Source: Suilimivivens sp964458255 (GTDB lineage: Bacteria; Bacillota; Clostridia; Lachnospirales; Lachnospiraceae). From it: DNA of 49,768 nucleotides. The translations under genes and the position numbers were made by a program. Below, one piece after another: positions 42,390-49,768 of this stretch; the first letter of the stretch is position 1, and every line of letters starts with the position of its first letter. Where the stretch lies: NCBI GenBank assembly GCA_964458255.1, contig CAYWHY010000007.1:1-49768 (forward strand). Reading direction: 5' to 3'. A model generated the notes under the pieces. That model worked only from the letters and a program-made list of their open reading frames with translations, searched no databases and was not told where the DNA came from.

Positions 42390-43566
42390 AGTACAACTTT
42401 TCCTCCAAAAGTATTTTTTTCATTTCTTCAAGTTCACCAAACGAAATTTGACTGTAATTAAACAGTCCGCTTTCCTCTTTTTTCTTAAATATAGCTGATA
42501 TCAGTTTTTCGTAATCAATGTGTACCTCAGGATCTTTTAAAAGCAGATATTTTATGGAAGAAATCACAGTATCAGATATCAAAAGTGTCACCGTTTCTTT
42601 CAATATAATTTTTTCATCTCTGTCTAAATATTCCTTTAATATTCTCCTTACCGGTTCCGGATAGCAGTATTCTTCCAAAACCTCATCGGTATTTTCCCAG
42701 TTACTCTCCCCTTTTAATATACCAATTTTATGATAATATCCCCCCGCCTTGGCTATTGCATCATCAAATTGAAGTCTTTTGGCAATACGGTCACATAAAT
42801 ATGCTGTGTGAATAGCATGATAATATTCTTCTTTAGAGTGTTCTTTTAATTTTACCAGAAGCGGACATTCCGGATCATTGATATCCGTATATAAATCTCT
42901 TGTCTTATAAATAATGGTATAACTAAAATATTTAAGTATAATTAATAGCAAAAACAGGCACGCAACTATATTTCCCACGGGCACAATCAGCATATGTATA
43001 TGCAAAGATTCATTTACTACAAGTACCTCCATAATACATAAGCCTAAAAACTGCATAAGCAGTGAAATCAGTAATGGTAAACCTACCTTAAAGCTTTCGT
43101 TCAGGGAAGAAAAAAGTACAATACCTACCATTCCTCCCACAAAATAAATGATAAAAAGAGAGACCGACTCACCGGCAGACAGCATGGTAGTTATCATAAG
43201 CAGACAGCTTCCGGCACACATACCGACCAGGCGATTGGAAAACAGCATGAAACTTATATAAATTACCGGATAGGGCCATCCGCTTTGAGGCAGCATAGGC
43301 AGTAACACACTTGCAATCAAAAACAAAAAATACAAAATCACAAAACGGCTGAAATTATCTTCCTCCTCAAACAAAAAGAGCTTCTGTCCTCTGCTTGTTT
43401 CAATTACAATTAAAACGCAACCCGTCACCACCACTGTCAAAAGCACTATTCTTACCGTTTCATATATTGTTTCTCCATACAAAAAAGAAGCAATTCCACT
43501 AAGAAAAACTGTTCCTATAAAAATTGCGATTTCCTGTAAGCGGTCTAAACGATTATTTTTTTCCAT
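42373..43566 (-). CDS. Truncated PgpH-like seven-helix HD-domain protein with degenerate HD motif
   Basis: 397 residues with about seven to eight hydrophobic segments (from ~12 to ~213) and then a cytoplasmic HD-like domain (about 240-397). At this locus Firmicutes normally encode PgpH, a c-di-AMP phosphodiesterase of ~700 residues with a large outer 7TMR-HDED domain; that domain is missing here. The HD region aligns by eye (EYYHAIHTAYLCDRIAKRL, then AGGYYHKIGI), but the HD dyad is His279-Lys280 instead of His-Asp, and the later metal histidines cannot be found. Loss of catalysis is likely. It overlaps phoH by 14 bp and ybeY by 17 bp. Confidence 0.82.
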   Translation of the reverse strand: MEKNNRLDRLQEIAIFIGTVFLSGIASFLYGETIYETVRIVLLTVVVTGCVLIVIETSRGQKLFLFEEEDNFSRFVILYFLFLIASVLLPMLPQSGWPYPVIYISFMLFSNRLVGMCAGSCLLMITTMLSAGESVSLFIIYFVGGMVGIVLFSSLNESFKVGLPLLISLLMQFLGLCIMEVLVVNESLHIHMLIVPVGNIVACLFLLLIILKYFSYTIIYKTRDLYTDINDPECPLLVKLKEHSKEEYYHAIHTAYLCDRIAKRLQFDDAIAKAGGYYHKIGILKGESNWENTDEVLEEYCYPEPVRRILKEYLDRDEKIILKETVTLLISDTVISSIKYLLLKDPEVHIDYEKLISAIFKKKEESGLFNYSQISFGELEEMKKILLEEKLYYDFLR

Positions 43567-44560
43567 AAGTCACTTTTCCGTTTCTTCGTTTCATCACATT
43601 ATTATCTTTTGCTTCATAAATCTCATAAGCTTTGACAATTTTTTGTACAAGCGGATGCCTTACAACATCTTTGCTCGTCATTTTGCAAAAAACGATTCCT
43701 TCTATGTTGTGTAGCACTTTCTGTGCAATATCAAGTCCTGACTGCACACCTTGTGCCAAATCCTTCTGAGAAGCATCGCCGGTTATAATTACTTTTGAGC
43801 CAAAACCTATTCTTGTTAAAAACATTTTCATCTGTGCCGGAGTTGTATTCTGTGCTTCATCCAATATAATATATGCATTGTCCAAGGTCCTCCCTCGCAT
43901 ATAGGCAAGTGGTGCCACTTCAATTAATCCTTTTTCCATATTTTTAAGGAAGGTTTCCGCGCCCATAATCTGATACAGGGCATCATATAACGGTCTTAAG
44001 TAAGGATCCACCTTGCTTTGTAAGTCTCCCGGTAAGAAACCGAGCTTTTCTCCCGCTTCAATCGCAGGTCTCGTCAAAATAATTCTCTCCACTTCCTGAT
44101 TTTTAAATGCTGTGATTGCCATAGCCATAGCCAGATACGTTTTACCTGTACCGGCAGGACCTAAACCAAACACAACCATGTTATTACGGATGGCTTCAAT
44201 ATATTGTTTCTGACCCATAGTTTTAGGCTTTATCGGTTTGCCCGCAACAGTATGGCAAATACAATCTTTATCTATTTCAAGTAATACTTCGTCATTTTCT
44301 TCCATATTCATTGTTATTGCGTAATCCACATTCTGCTCCTCAATCGCATTTCCTCTTATCGACAATTCTGTCAGTTCTTCTAATAAGGAAATCACTCTTT
44401 TTACGACATCACGCCTGCCGGTAACCCTGACACTTCCGTCCCTGTCAACAATCGATACCGGAAACTCCCTTTCAATTTTTTTAACATTAATATCAAATGG
44501 CCCGAATACATTTTGTATATGTGCCGCTGGCACCTGTATTTCCCATGAAATTTCTTCCAT
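43553..44560 (-). CDS. phoH: PhoH-family ATPase
   Basis: Cytoplasmic P-loop ATPase of 335 residues, a family with RNA-helicase/RNase-associated roles and conserved next to ybeY. A short KH-like N-terminal part (VSIVDRDGSVRVTGRRDVVKRV split) is followed by Walker A GPAGTGKT (134-141), then ILTRPAIEAGEKLGFLPGDL and Walker B IILDEAQN (231-238). GGGGG lies 5 bases before the ATG. Gap of 15 bp from yqfD; overlaps the HD gene by 14 bp. The yqfC-yqfD-phoH order is standard in spore formers. Confidence 0.95.
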   Translation of the reverse strand: MEEISWEIQVPAAHIQNVFGPFDINVKKIEREFPVSIVDRDGSVRVTGRRDVVKRVISLLEELTELSIRGNAIEEQNVDYAITMNMEENDEVLLEIDKDCICHTVAGKPIKPKTMGQKQYIEAIRNNMVVFGLGPAGTGKTYLAMAMAITAFKNQEVERIILTRPAIEAGEKLGFLPGDLQSKVDPYLRPLYDALYQIMGAETFLKNMEKGLIEVAPLAYMRGRTLDNAYIILDEAQNTTPAQMKMFLTRIGFGSKVIITGDASQKDLAQGVQSGLDIAQKVLHNIEGIVFCKMTSKDVVRHPLVQKIVKAYEIYEAKDNNVMKRRNGKVTYGKK

Positions 44561-44575
44561 TCATTCCCCCTGTTT

Positions 44576-45829
44576 CTATTGTACCGTCAATTCTTCTTCA
44601 TCCTCTATACTGTTTTCTTTTTCCGACGCAATTACCTTTTGCAGTGTATCTGCTCTCTTTGCAATGGTAAAATCAGCCTTCATGCTCCAAATACCATTAC
44701 ATTTATTTATTGTAACATTTTTTTCTATAATTTGTACCCCTTTTTCCTCTAAAGTTTGTATTAATTTTTGAACTTTATATTCAAATTTTTCCTTTATCTC
44801 TTCTTTACTGTAAATCCCATCACTTTTGATATATTCTCTTGTTGTTTCGGAACCATAATATATAGGCATTGGATATCCGTCAAACAAGAATAACTGTCCC
44901 GTTTCATTTGTTATATCATACCTTTCATAATGCAAATCAAAAACAGGACGTCTGATATAGAAACGACCAACAGATAAAAATCTTCTCTTTTTTTCTCTCC
45001 CGGTATATACCTTTTTTTCATAATTCTCATTTATCTTATCTGTCACCGTCAGCTTACTTTCTATAACAACATCTGCATCTGCTGCACAATATTGATATCT
45101 TTTAATGGTCGTATCCTCTTGGTAAATAGGAATACTCCCTTCCACCAAAACATCACCCCTTCGGACTTTGCTTCCTACACTTACCTTAGGTATTCCACTC
45201 CTTGTAACCATATACGTTATGATACCGTCTGCATCCGCTATGAGATTATAAAAAGCCTCTTTCTGCGTGTTCTGTTCACTTTTTTTATTCTGAATCAAAT
45301 CATTTTCTTTTATTTGTATTATAAGATTATTCCCCTCTATTTGTACAGAAGTCCATGTTACAATATCATATTCATTTCGTATTGCCTTTTCCAACCCTGC
45401 TATGTCAACCTGATTCTTTTTAATTCCTGATTCAATTCCGTTCTCTGCAAGAAAATCCAAAAACATTTCATCCGTTATATAGTAATTTCCTTTTATTTCC
45501 ACATGTAAAACAAAACTTTCCATCCAAAACAAAAATAAAAAGCTTCCTAAAAGTCCTATCACAAAGATTTTACGTTTTTTCATCTTTTGCGAAAAAAAAG
45601 GCAGTCCACAACGCTTTGTTATGGCCACCCTTGTTCCGGTCTTTGCTGTTATGGATTTAAGACACCAAAAGCCTTTTAAAGTAATACACATCGTGTAATA
45701 ATTACCATGATTTTCTATATTCCAAAGAAGAATATTATGATTGCCGCAAAGATTTATAAAACGTTCTGTCGAAAATCCCCATACCTTGATACACAGATAT
45801 CCCTTACAAAATTGAATCACCTGTAACAT
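44576..45829 (-). CDS. yqfD: Sporulation protein YqfD
   Basis: Membrane protein made in the mother cell in Bacillus and needed for efficient sporulation. 417 residues. N-terminal cytoplasmic domain (~1-85, with LLWNIENHGNYYTM and AITKRCGLPFF), one membrane helix (about 87-107), then a large outer domain containing VEIKGNYYITDEMF and SVGSKVRRGDVLVEG. GAGGTG lies 6 bases before the ATG at 45829. Between yqfC (23 bp gap) and phoH (15 bp gap), the usual order. Confidence 0.93.
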   Translation of the reverse strand: MLQVIQFCKGYLCIKVWGFSTERFINLCGNHNILLWNIENHGNYYTMCITLKGFWCLKSITAKTGTRVAITKRCGLPFFSQKMKKRKIFVIGLLGSFLFLFWMESFVLHVEIKGNYYITDEMFLDFLAENGIESGIKKNQVDIAGLEKAIRNEYDIVTWTSVQIEGNNLIIQIKENDLIQNKKSEQNTQKEAFYNLIADADGIITYMVTRSGIPKVSVGSKVRRGDVLVEGSIPIYQEDTTIKRYQYCAADADVVIESKLTVTDKINENYEKKVYTGREKKRRFLSVGRFYIRRPVFDLHYERYDITNETGQLFLFDGYPMPIYYGSETTREYIKSDGIYSKEEIKEKFEYKVQKLIQTLEEKGVQIIEKNVTINKCNGIWSMKADFTIAKRADTLQKVIASEKENSIEDEEELTVQ

Positions 45830-45852
45830 TTGCCACCTCTTATCATAAAATT

Positions 45853-46152
45853 TTACAGATAACGTAAACTTCCAATCCTGCCGCTTATTTTCATATCCTC
45901 ATTGGTGTAATAAACAATGTTCAGGCTTTTTCCTGTCAGTTCAATTCTGCAGTTTTTCCCTTGTAATAAAATCTTCTCATCTGTATATTCTAAAATTCCT
46001 TTATAATTTTCCACAAACACCTCTGTATTACCTGTAATGGTAACAATAGAAGCACCTAGCAGTGAATCCTTCGGAAGCTTAAGCGATTCCACCACCAACT
46101 CTTTTCCTTTATATAATTTTGCGCCGGGACTGTTTTTCACTTTTCTTATCAT
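45853..46152 (-). CDS. yqfC: Sporulation protein YqfC
   Basis: Small YabP/YqfC-family protein of 99 residues linked to spore coat or cortex formation with YqfD. The pattern LPKDSLLGASIVTITGNTEV, IENYKG-like VENYKGILEYTDEKI and a C-terminal ISGRIGSLRY is typical. No membrane segment. The ribosome site is weak (AGTAGAAT region), unlike its neighbours, and it follows pdp by 34 bp. A separate sporulation promoter inside pdp is possible but was not identified. Confidence 0.88.
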   Translation of the reverse strand: MIRKVKNSPGAKLYKGKELVVESLKLPKDSLLGASIVTITGNTEVFVENYKGILEYTDEKILLQGKNCRIELTGKSLNIVYYTNEDMKISGRIGSLRYL

Positions 46153-46186
46153 ATTCTACTATATGACCAAAAGACATATCCTATGC

Positions 46187-47491
46187 TTAATTTAATATTC
46201 CCAAAACAACAGGACCCTCTTCTCTTTTTTCATTACCAATTTCAAATGCCTTAAGCAGCCTTGCCACACAGGCCTCTTTTTTCATTTCATCATTATAATG
46301 AATATCGGCAATTTTTTCTCCTTTTTCAACATAATCGCCAACTTTCCTGCACAACACAATACCTACCGACAAATCAATAACGCTTTCTTTGGTTTCCCGT
46401 CCCCCACCTAACAGTAACGAACAGATTCCCACTTCATCACATACTATCCTGCGGATATATCCACTTTTCGGAGCAGTCACTCCGCAACACATTTTGGCCC
46501 GTGGCAAAAGTTCGGGTGCATATACCATATTGGCATTCCCCCCCTGTGCTCTCACAAATTCCGCAAGTTTATCAAGTGCACTACCGTCCCTGATGACTCT
46601 TTTAAGCATTGCTTTTGCCTGTTCTTGATCACATGTTACCCCTCCTGCCTGAAGCATACAACACCCAAGAGTTATACAAAGCTCGGTAAAATCCTCCGGT
46701 CCTTCCCCTTTCAGTGTGGCAATTGCCTCCTTTACCTCAAGTGCATTTCCGATTGCGTTTCCCAGTGGCTGATCCATATCGGAAATCACCGCCATCATTT
46801 GTCTTCCCGCATTTTTACCAATCGTCAACATTTCCTTTGCCAGTGCAAAAGCATCTTCTCTGTTCCTCATAAAAGCACCGCTTCCCATCTTAACATCAAG
46901 AACAATTGCATCGGCACCTGACGCCAGTTTTTTACTCATAATAGAAGATGCTATCAGCGACATATTATCTACAGTCGCCGTCACATCACGCAATGCGTAC
47001 AGCATTTTGTCTGCAGGAGCTAAATTTTTCGTCTGCCCCATAATGGAAATCCCAATTTCATTAACATTCTTAATAAACTTATCGGGTTCTATTTCTGTGT
47101 GAAACCCCTCAAAGCTTTCAAGCTTATCAATAGTTCCTCCTGTATGGCCTAATCCTCTCCCACTCATTTTAGCAATTTTAATGCCACAGGCAGCCACCAT
47201 GGGAGCAAGTGCCAGGGATGTTTTATCCCCCACACCCCCTGTACTGTGCTTATCAACTTTAACACCTTTGATTTCAGACAAATCAAGCATATCTCCGCTC
47301 TCTGCCATAGCCATGGTCAGATGAAGTGTTTCCGCTTCATTCATACCGCGGAAATAAATTGCCATCATCATGGCGGACATCTGATAATCCGGAATTTCTC
47401 CCCTTATATAACCGATTATCATAAAAGAAATTTCCTGTTCTGTCAGTATGCCGCCATTTCTCTTTTTCATAATCAAATCATACATTCTCAT
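46187..47491 (-). CDS. pdp: Pyrimidine-nucleoside (thymidine) phosphorylase
   Basis: Phosphorolysis of thymidine, uridine or deoxyuridine to base and (deoxy)ribose-1-phosphate; nucleoside salvage in the cytoplasm. 434 residues. Phosphate loop KHSTGGVGDK (81-90), family signature SGRGLGHTGGTIDKLE (110-125) and a C-terminal biotinyl-like domain with VEKGEKIADIH. AAGGAG lies about 12 bases before the ATG. Whether it is Pdp (U and T) or DeoA (T only) is not decidable here; the Firmicute enzyme is usually Pdp. Between rlmH and yqfC in the same direction. Confidence 0.93.
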   Translation of the reverse strand: MRMYDLIMKKRNGGILTEQEISFMIIGYIRGEIPDYQMSAMMMAIYFRGMNEAETLHLTMAMAESGDMLDLSEIKGVKVDKHSTGGVGDKTSLALAPMVAACGIKIAKMSGRGLGHTGGTIDKLESFEGFHTEIEPDKFIKNVNEIGISIMGQTKNLAPADKMLYALRDVTATVDNMSLIASSIMSKKLASGADAIVLDVKMGSGAFMRNREDAFALAKEMLTIGKNAGRQMMAVISDMDQPLGNAIGNALEVKEAIATLKGEGPEDFTELCITLGCCMLQAGGVTCDQEQAKAMLKRVIRDGSALDKLAEFVRAQGGNANMVYAPELLPRAKMCCGVTAPKSGYIRRIVCDEVGICSLLLGGGRETKESVIDLSVGIVLCRKVGDYVEKGEKIADIHYNDEMKKEACVARLLKAFEIGNEKREEGPVVLGILN

Positions 47492-47523
47492 AATCAGTGT
47501 CTCCTTACGTCAAACAACAAGCT

Positions 47524-48003
47524 TTATTTATGATAGGGTTCTCCCATGATAATACGATAGCTTCTGTAAATCTGCTCCAGCAAAATGACTCGCATCAGTT
47601 GATGCGGAAAAGTCATATTGGAAAAACTGATAGCTTTATCTGCTGCTTTTGATACGCTTTGATGAAGTCCCAGGGAACCGCCAATAATAAACTGTATATG
47701 GCTCTTTCCCTGAACGGCAAGTATATCCATCTGCTTTGCAAATGACACGGAATCCGGATTATCACCATCAATTTCCAAAGAATATACATAAGCATCTTCC
47801 TTAATATATTTAAGGATACGGGATGCTTCTTTTTCCTTTATCTGTTCTGCCAATGCCTTACCCGCATTCTCAGGTGTCTTTTCATCCGGTACTTCAATAA
47901 TTTCCAGTTTGCAATACTTTGACAAACGTTTTTCATATTCACTGATGGCATCCCTGAAATATTTTTCTTTTATCTTTCCTACACAGATAATTGAAATTCT
48001 CAT
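47524..48003 (-). CDS. rlmH: 23S rRNA (pseudouridine1915-N3)-methyltransferase
   Basis: SPOUT-class methyltransferase modifying helix 69 of 23S rRNA. The 159 residues are family length. Opening MRISIICVGKIKEKYFRDAISEYEKR, SAM-binding FIIGGSLGLH and the C-terminal ILLEQIYRSYRIIMGEPYHK half are diagnostic when read in parts. GAGGATGG precedes the ATG, which overlaps the stop of the zinc-ribbon gene by ATGA, so translation is coupled. Confidence 0.96.
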   Translation of the reverse strand: MRISIICVGKIKEKYFRDAISEYEKRLSKYCKLEIIEVPDEKTPENAGKALAEQIKEKEASRILKYIKEDAYVYSLEIDGDNPDSVSFAKQMDILAVQGKSHIQFIIGGSLGLHQSVSKAADKAISFSNMTFPHQLMRVILLEQIYRSYRIIMGEPYHK

Positions 48004-48590
48004 GCCCGTCCATCCTCAAAAATAAACGGATAAACTTCATCCATCAACCTGTCTAAGTATCTTTCATCCAAATTCATAAACTGCTTATTTACCAGTTTCT
48101 TCATTTCTTCCAAACGTTGAAAATATTTGACTTCTTCCGTCATTTCATCATCAAAGGATAGGGCTTCATCGACACCAGCTTTTGTCAGATTATCCAAACA
48201 CCATTTTCTAATCTGCTCTGTCAGATTATTTTCTTTCTGTGCTTTTCCGGACAGAACCTTAAAATTACGCAGCGATACGACACCCATAATAAAAAATAAA
48301 ACAAATAAGGTTCCCATAACACCGGAAATCAGATATTTATTTACTCCGCCCATACGGACAGGTAACAAATCGAAAAAGAACAAAACCATTAACACAAGCC
48401 CTATTCCGCCGGTTAATAAAAGTGCTGCTGCTGAAGAGCGGTTTTCTTCTGCCATTTCCTCATTGTTAATGTATCTGCCATGATAAACAGGCTTTTCTTT
48501 CTCAATCTGTTCTTGCAGTTCACATCCGCAATCCGGACATATTATCATTTTTTTTTCAAACTCGCATTTGCAATTTGGACACCATGCCAT
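48000..48590 (-). CDS. Zinc-ribbon membrane protein, unknown function
   Basis: 196 residues. N-terminal zinc ribbon with Cys4, Cys7, Cys18 and Cys21 (CPNC...CPDCGCE), then two membrane helices (about 54-75 and 83-106), then a ~90-residue cytosolic helical tail rich in Glu/Lys (FDDEMTEEVKYFQRLEEMKKLVN). No known catalytic motif. The start at 48590 has AGGAGGTGG just upstream; a longer frame to 48635 would read through that site. Overlaps rlmH by 4 bp and follows the MORN protein by 51 bp. Confidence 0.8.
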   Translation of the reverse strand: MAWCPNCKCEFEKKMIICPDCGCELQEQIEKEKPVYHGRYINNEEMAEENRSSAAALLLTGGIGLVLMVLFFFDLLPVRMGGVNKYLISGVMGTLFVLFFIMGVVSLRNFKVLSGKAQKENNLTEQIRKWCLDNLTKAGVDEALSFDDEMTEEVKYFQRLEEMKKLVNKQFMNLDERYLDRLMDEVYPFIFEDGRA

Positions 48591-48641
48591 TCCCCCACCT
48601 CCTATTACTATTATTTTACTACTCTTTCGTAACATGTGCTA

Positions 48642-49676
48642 CTAATTTTTATATTTTGAAATCAGACAGGAAACACCTATATTCTTATTTTTACTTGGAT
48701 GCAGCCAAATATAGTTATCTTCATTTCTGTCTTCCACATGTACCGGTCTTCTTCCTGCGGCATCCACGTTTTCACTCAGATATATCCATGTGCCTTCTTT
48801 AGCCTCCGCATACCACTCTAAAATCTCTCCATCAGCATAAATATTGGTAATATAAAATTCTCCGTCTATCAATCCGTCCTTATAACTTCCTATAAGATTT
48901 GCATCATATCCGTCATTCTCTTTTAAAAGCTCCATATTATAATCATAATGCTCCGCTCCTTCTCCATTCGGCAGGTCATTGTGCCATGAACCGGTATATT
49001 GATGATATATATGCAAATCTGTTACGCTTGGTGTTTCATGAACATGATAATGCATCCACGTTCCTTTTCCGTTTCTCAAACCATTGGCCCATTCACCATA
49101 ATAATACTGGTTATCGGCATAAACAGCTATTCCCTTTCCATGGGCTAAGCCGTCAGCATTTTTTTCACCATAATAATAACACTCCTTAGTTTCCTTGAGA
49201 CTAAAGCTCATTGCTTTGAAATGATCCAGATTTGCCAGGTCATCCAGTGCTTTTTGATTGGCATCATCCCAGTAGGTCATCATTTCCTTTAACTGTGCTT
49301 CTTTATCATAGGCTATTTTGCTGTAATCCTTTTTCCCGGCTTCCATAATCTCCTGATACGGAGTAGGAGTGACCTTGGCAACCGTCTCGGCTATGGGAGT
49401 TGCTTTGGTACTTTCCTTCGGTTTCGTATTACTTTCCGGCAAATCAGCAACTATTTCTTCAGCATCTTTCTCTCCCGTAAGATGCTGATCGGCATATTCT
49501 TTTATACTTTCCTGTAGTTCTTCATTATCTTTATCCTGCTGTCCACTCTTTAAACTGTTTACCAGCATTGTTATGACCAGAATAATAATAATCAGTACAA
49601 AAGGAATAACCGCTACCAATATTTTCGCTTTTTCATCCCGTTCATCATCAAAATCAAAATCATAATTTTTTTTCAT
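48642..49676 (-). CDS. Membrane-anchored MORN-repeat protein
   Basis: 344 residues. Short cytosolic N-terminus, one membrane helix (about 19-40), then a Glu/Thr/Pro-rich linker (45-108) and an outer domain with MORN-type repeats: YYYGEKNADGLAHGKG (about 168), YYYGEWANGLRNGKG (191), YTGSWHNDLPNGEG (227) and a fourth, weaker copy near 261. MORN repeats often bind lipid or act as structural scaffolds; what they do outside the cell is unclear. GGAGA precedes the ATG. A TATAAT at 49733-49738 upstream lacks a good -35. First gene of the run into rlmH. Confidence 0.82.
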   Translation of the reverse strand: MKKNYDFDFDDERDEKAKILVAVIPFVLIIIILVITMLVNSLKSGQQDKDNEELQESIKEYADQHLTGEKDAEEIVADLPESNTKPKESTKATPIAETVAKVTPTPYQEIMEAGKKDYSKIAYDKEAQLKEMMTYWDDANQKALDDLANLDHFKAMSFSLKETKECYYYGEKNADGLAHGKGIAVYADNQYYYGEWANGLRNGKGTWMHYHVHETPSVTDLHIYHQYTGSWHNDLPNGEGAEHYDYNMELLKENDGYDANLIGSYKDGLIDGEFYITNIYADGEILEWYAEAKEGTWIYLSENVDAAGRRPVHVEDRNEDNYIWLHPSKNKNIGVSCLISKYKN

Positions 49677-49768
49677 AATCGTCTCCGTTTATTTTATAAT
49701 CTTCTTTCGGGAAACATCCCAACAATGACTCTATTATAAAACATTTATTTAAATTCTCTGTATATAAA

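Noticed and set aside
1..49768. CRISPR arrays, transposases, integrases, phage genes, rRNA
   Set aside because: None seen by reading the window on both strands. All sizeable frames fit chromosomal genes or their shadows.

Overview
The window is a stretch of chromosome from a low-GC, spore-forming Firmicute. The gene content (yqfC/yqfD, a SpoVB-like flippase, a BofC-like protein, short SerA, many membrane glycosyltransferases), the AGGAGG-type ribosome sites and the TTGACA/TATAAT-like promoters point to Clostridia, most likely Lachnospiraceae. The family-level placement is inference. I see no phage, insertion sequence, CRISPR array, rRNA or obvious foreign island. Coding density is high, no gap exceeds 300 bp, and nearly everything is on the minus strand. 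The only plus-strand units are an ABC importer pair, a 99-residue unknown protein and aroC.

Layout. 1-2236: asd (cut by the window edge) and argH. 2312-3881: NitT/TauT-type ABC ATPase and permease on the plus strand, facing a tRNA-Thr(CGT) gene that has its own promoter and terminator. 4054-7684: an autoregulated-looking gntR - ABC ATPase - large permease operon with a clear palindromic operator. 7797-9476: gpmI as a single-gene unit. 9510-14396: a cation diffusion facilitator followed by two GT-C-like membrane proteins, translationally coupled. 14443-15847: a membrane TPR protein. 15884-20766: glgB - mscS - DEAD-box helicase. 20813-21163: the 99-residue orphan. 21185-23523: serC-serA. 23546-29602: leuB - membrane GT-C protein - ilvD - ilvB. 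29686-32332: a VanY-type peptidase, tgt and yajC. 32425-33621: aroC. 33636-41850: flavoproteins, ygfA, proA, a lactonase, a BofC-like protein and a SpoVB-like flippase. 41886-49676: MORN protein - zinc-ribbon protein - rlmH - pdp - yqfC - yqfD - phoH - degenerate PgpH - ybeY.

How the genes work together. Amino-acid synthesis dominates (arginine, Asp family, serine, branched chain, proline, chorismate). RNA maintenance is the second theme (tgt, rlmH, ybeY, phoH, DEAD helicase, tRNA-Thr). The third is envelope and sporulation (flippase, YqfC/D, BofC-like, VanY-like, YajC, MscS).

I did not find a convincing new multi-gene system. The items most worth a second look are: a shortened PgpH-type protein whose HD dyad reads His-Lys, at the normal phoH-ybeY position; a branching enzyme with a 76-residue charged coiled-coil tail; a GT-C membrane protein inside the branched-chain amino-acid operon; the GntR operator overlapping its own promoter; and the CDF transporter coupled to two sugar-transfer-like membrane proteins.
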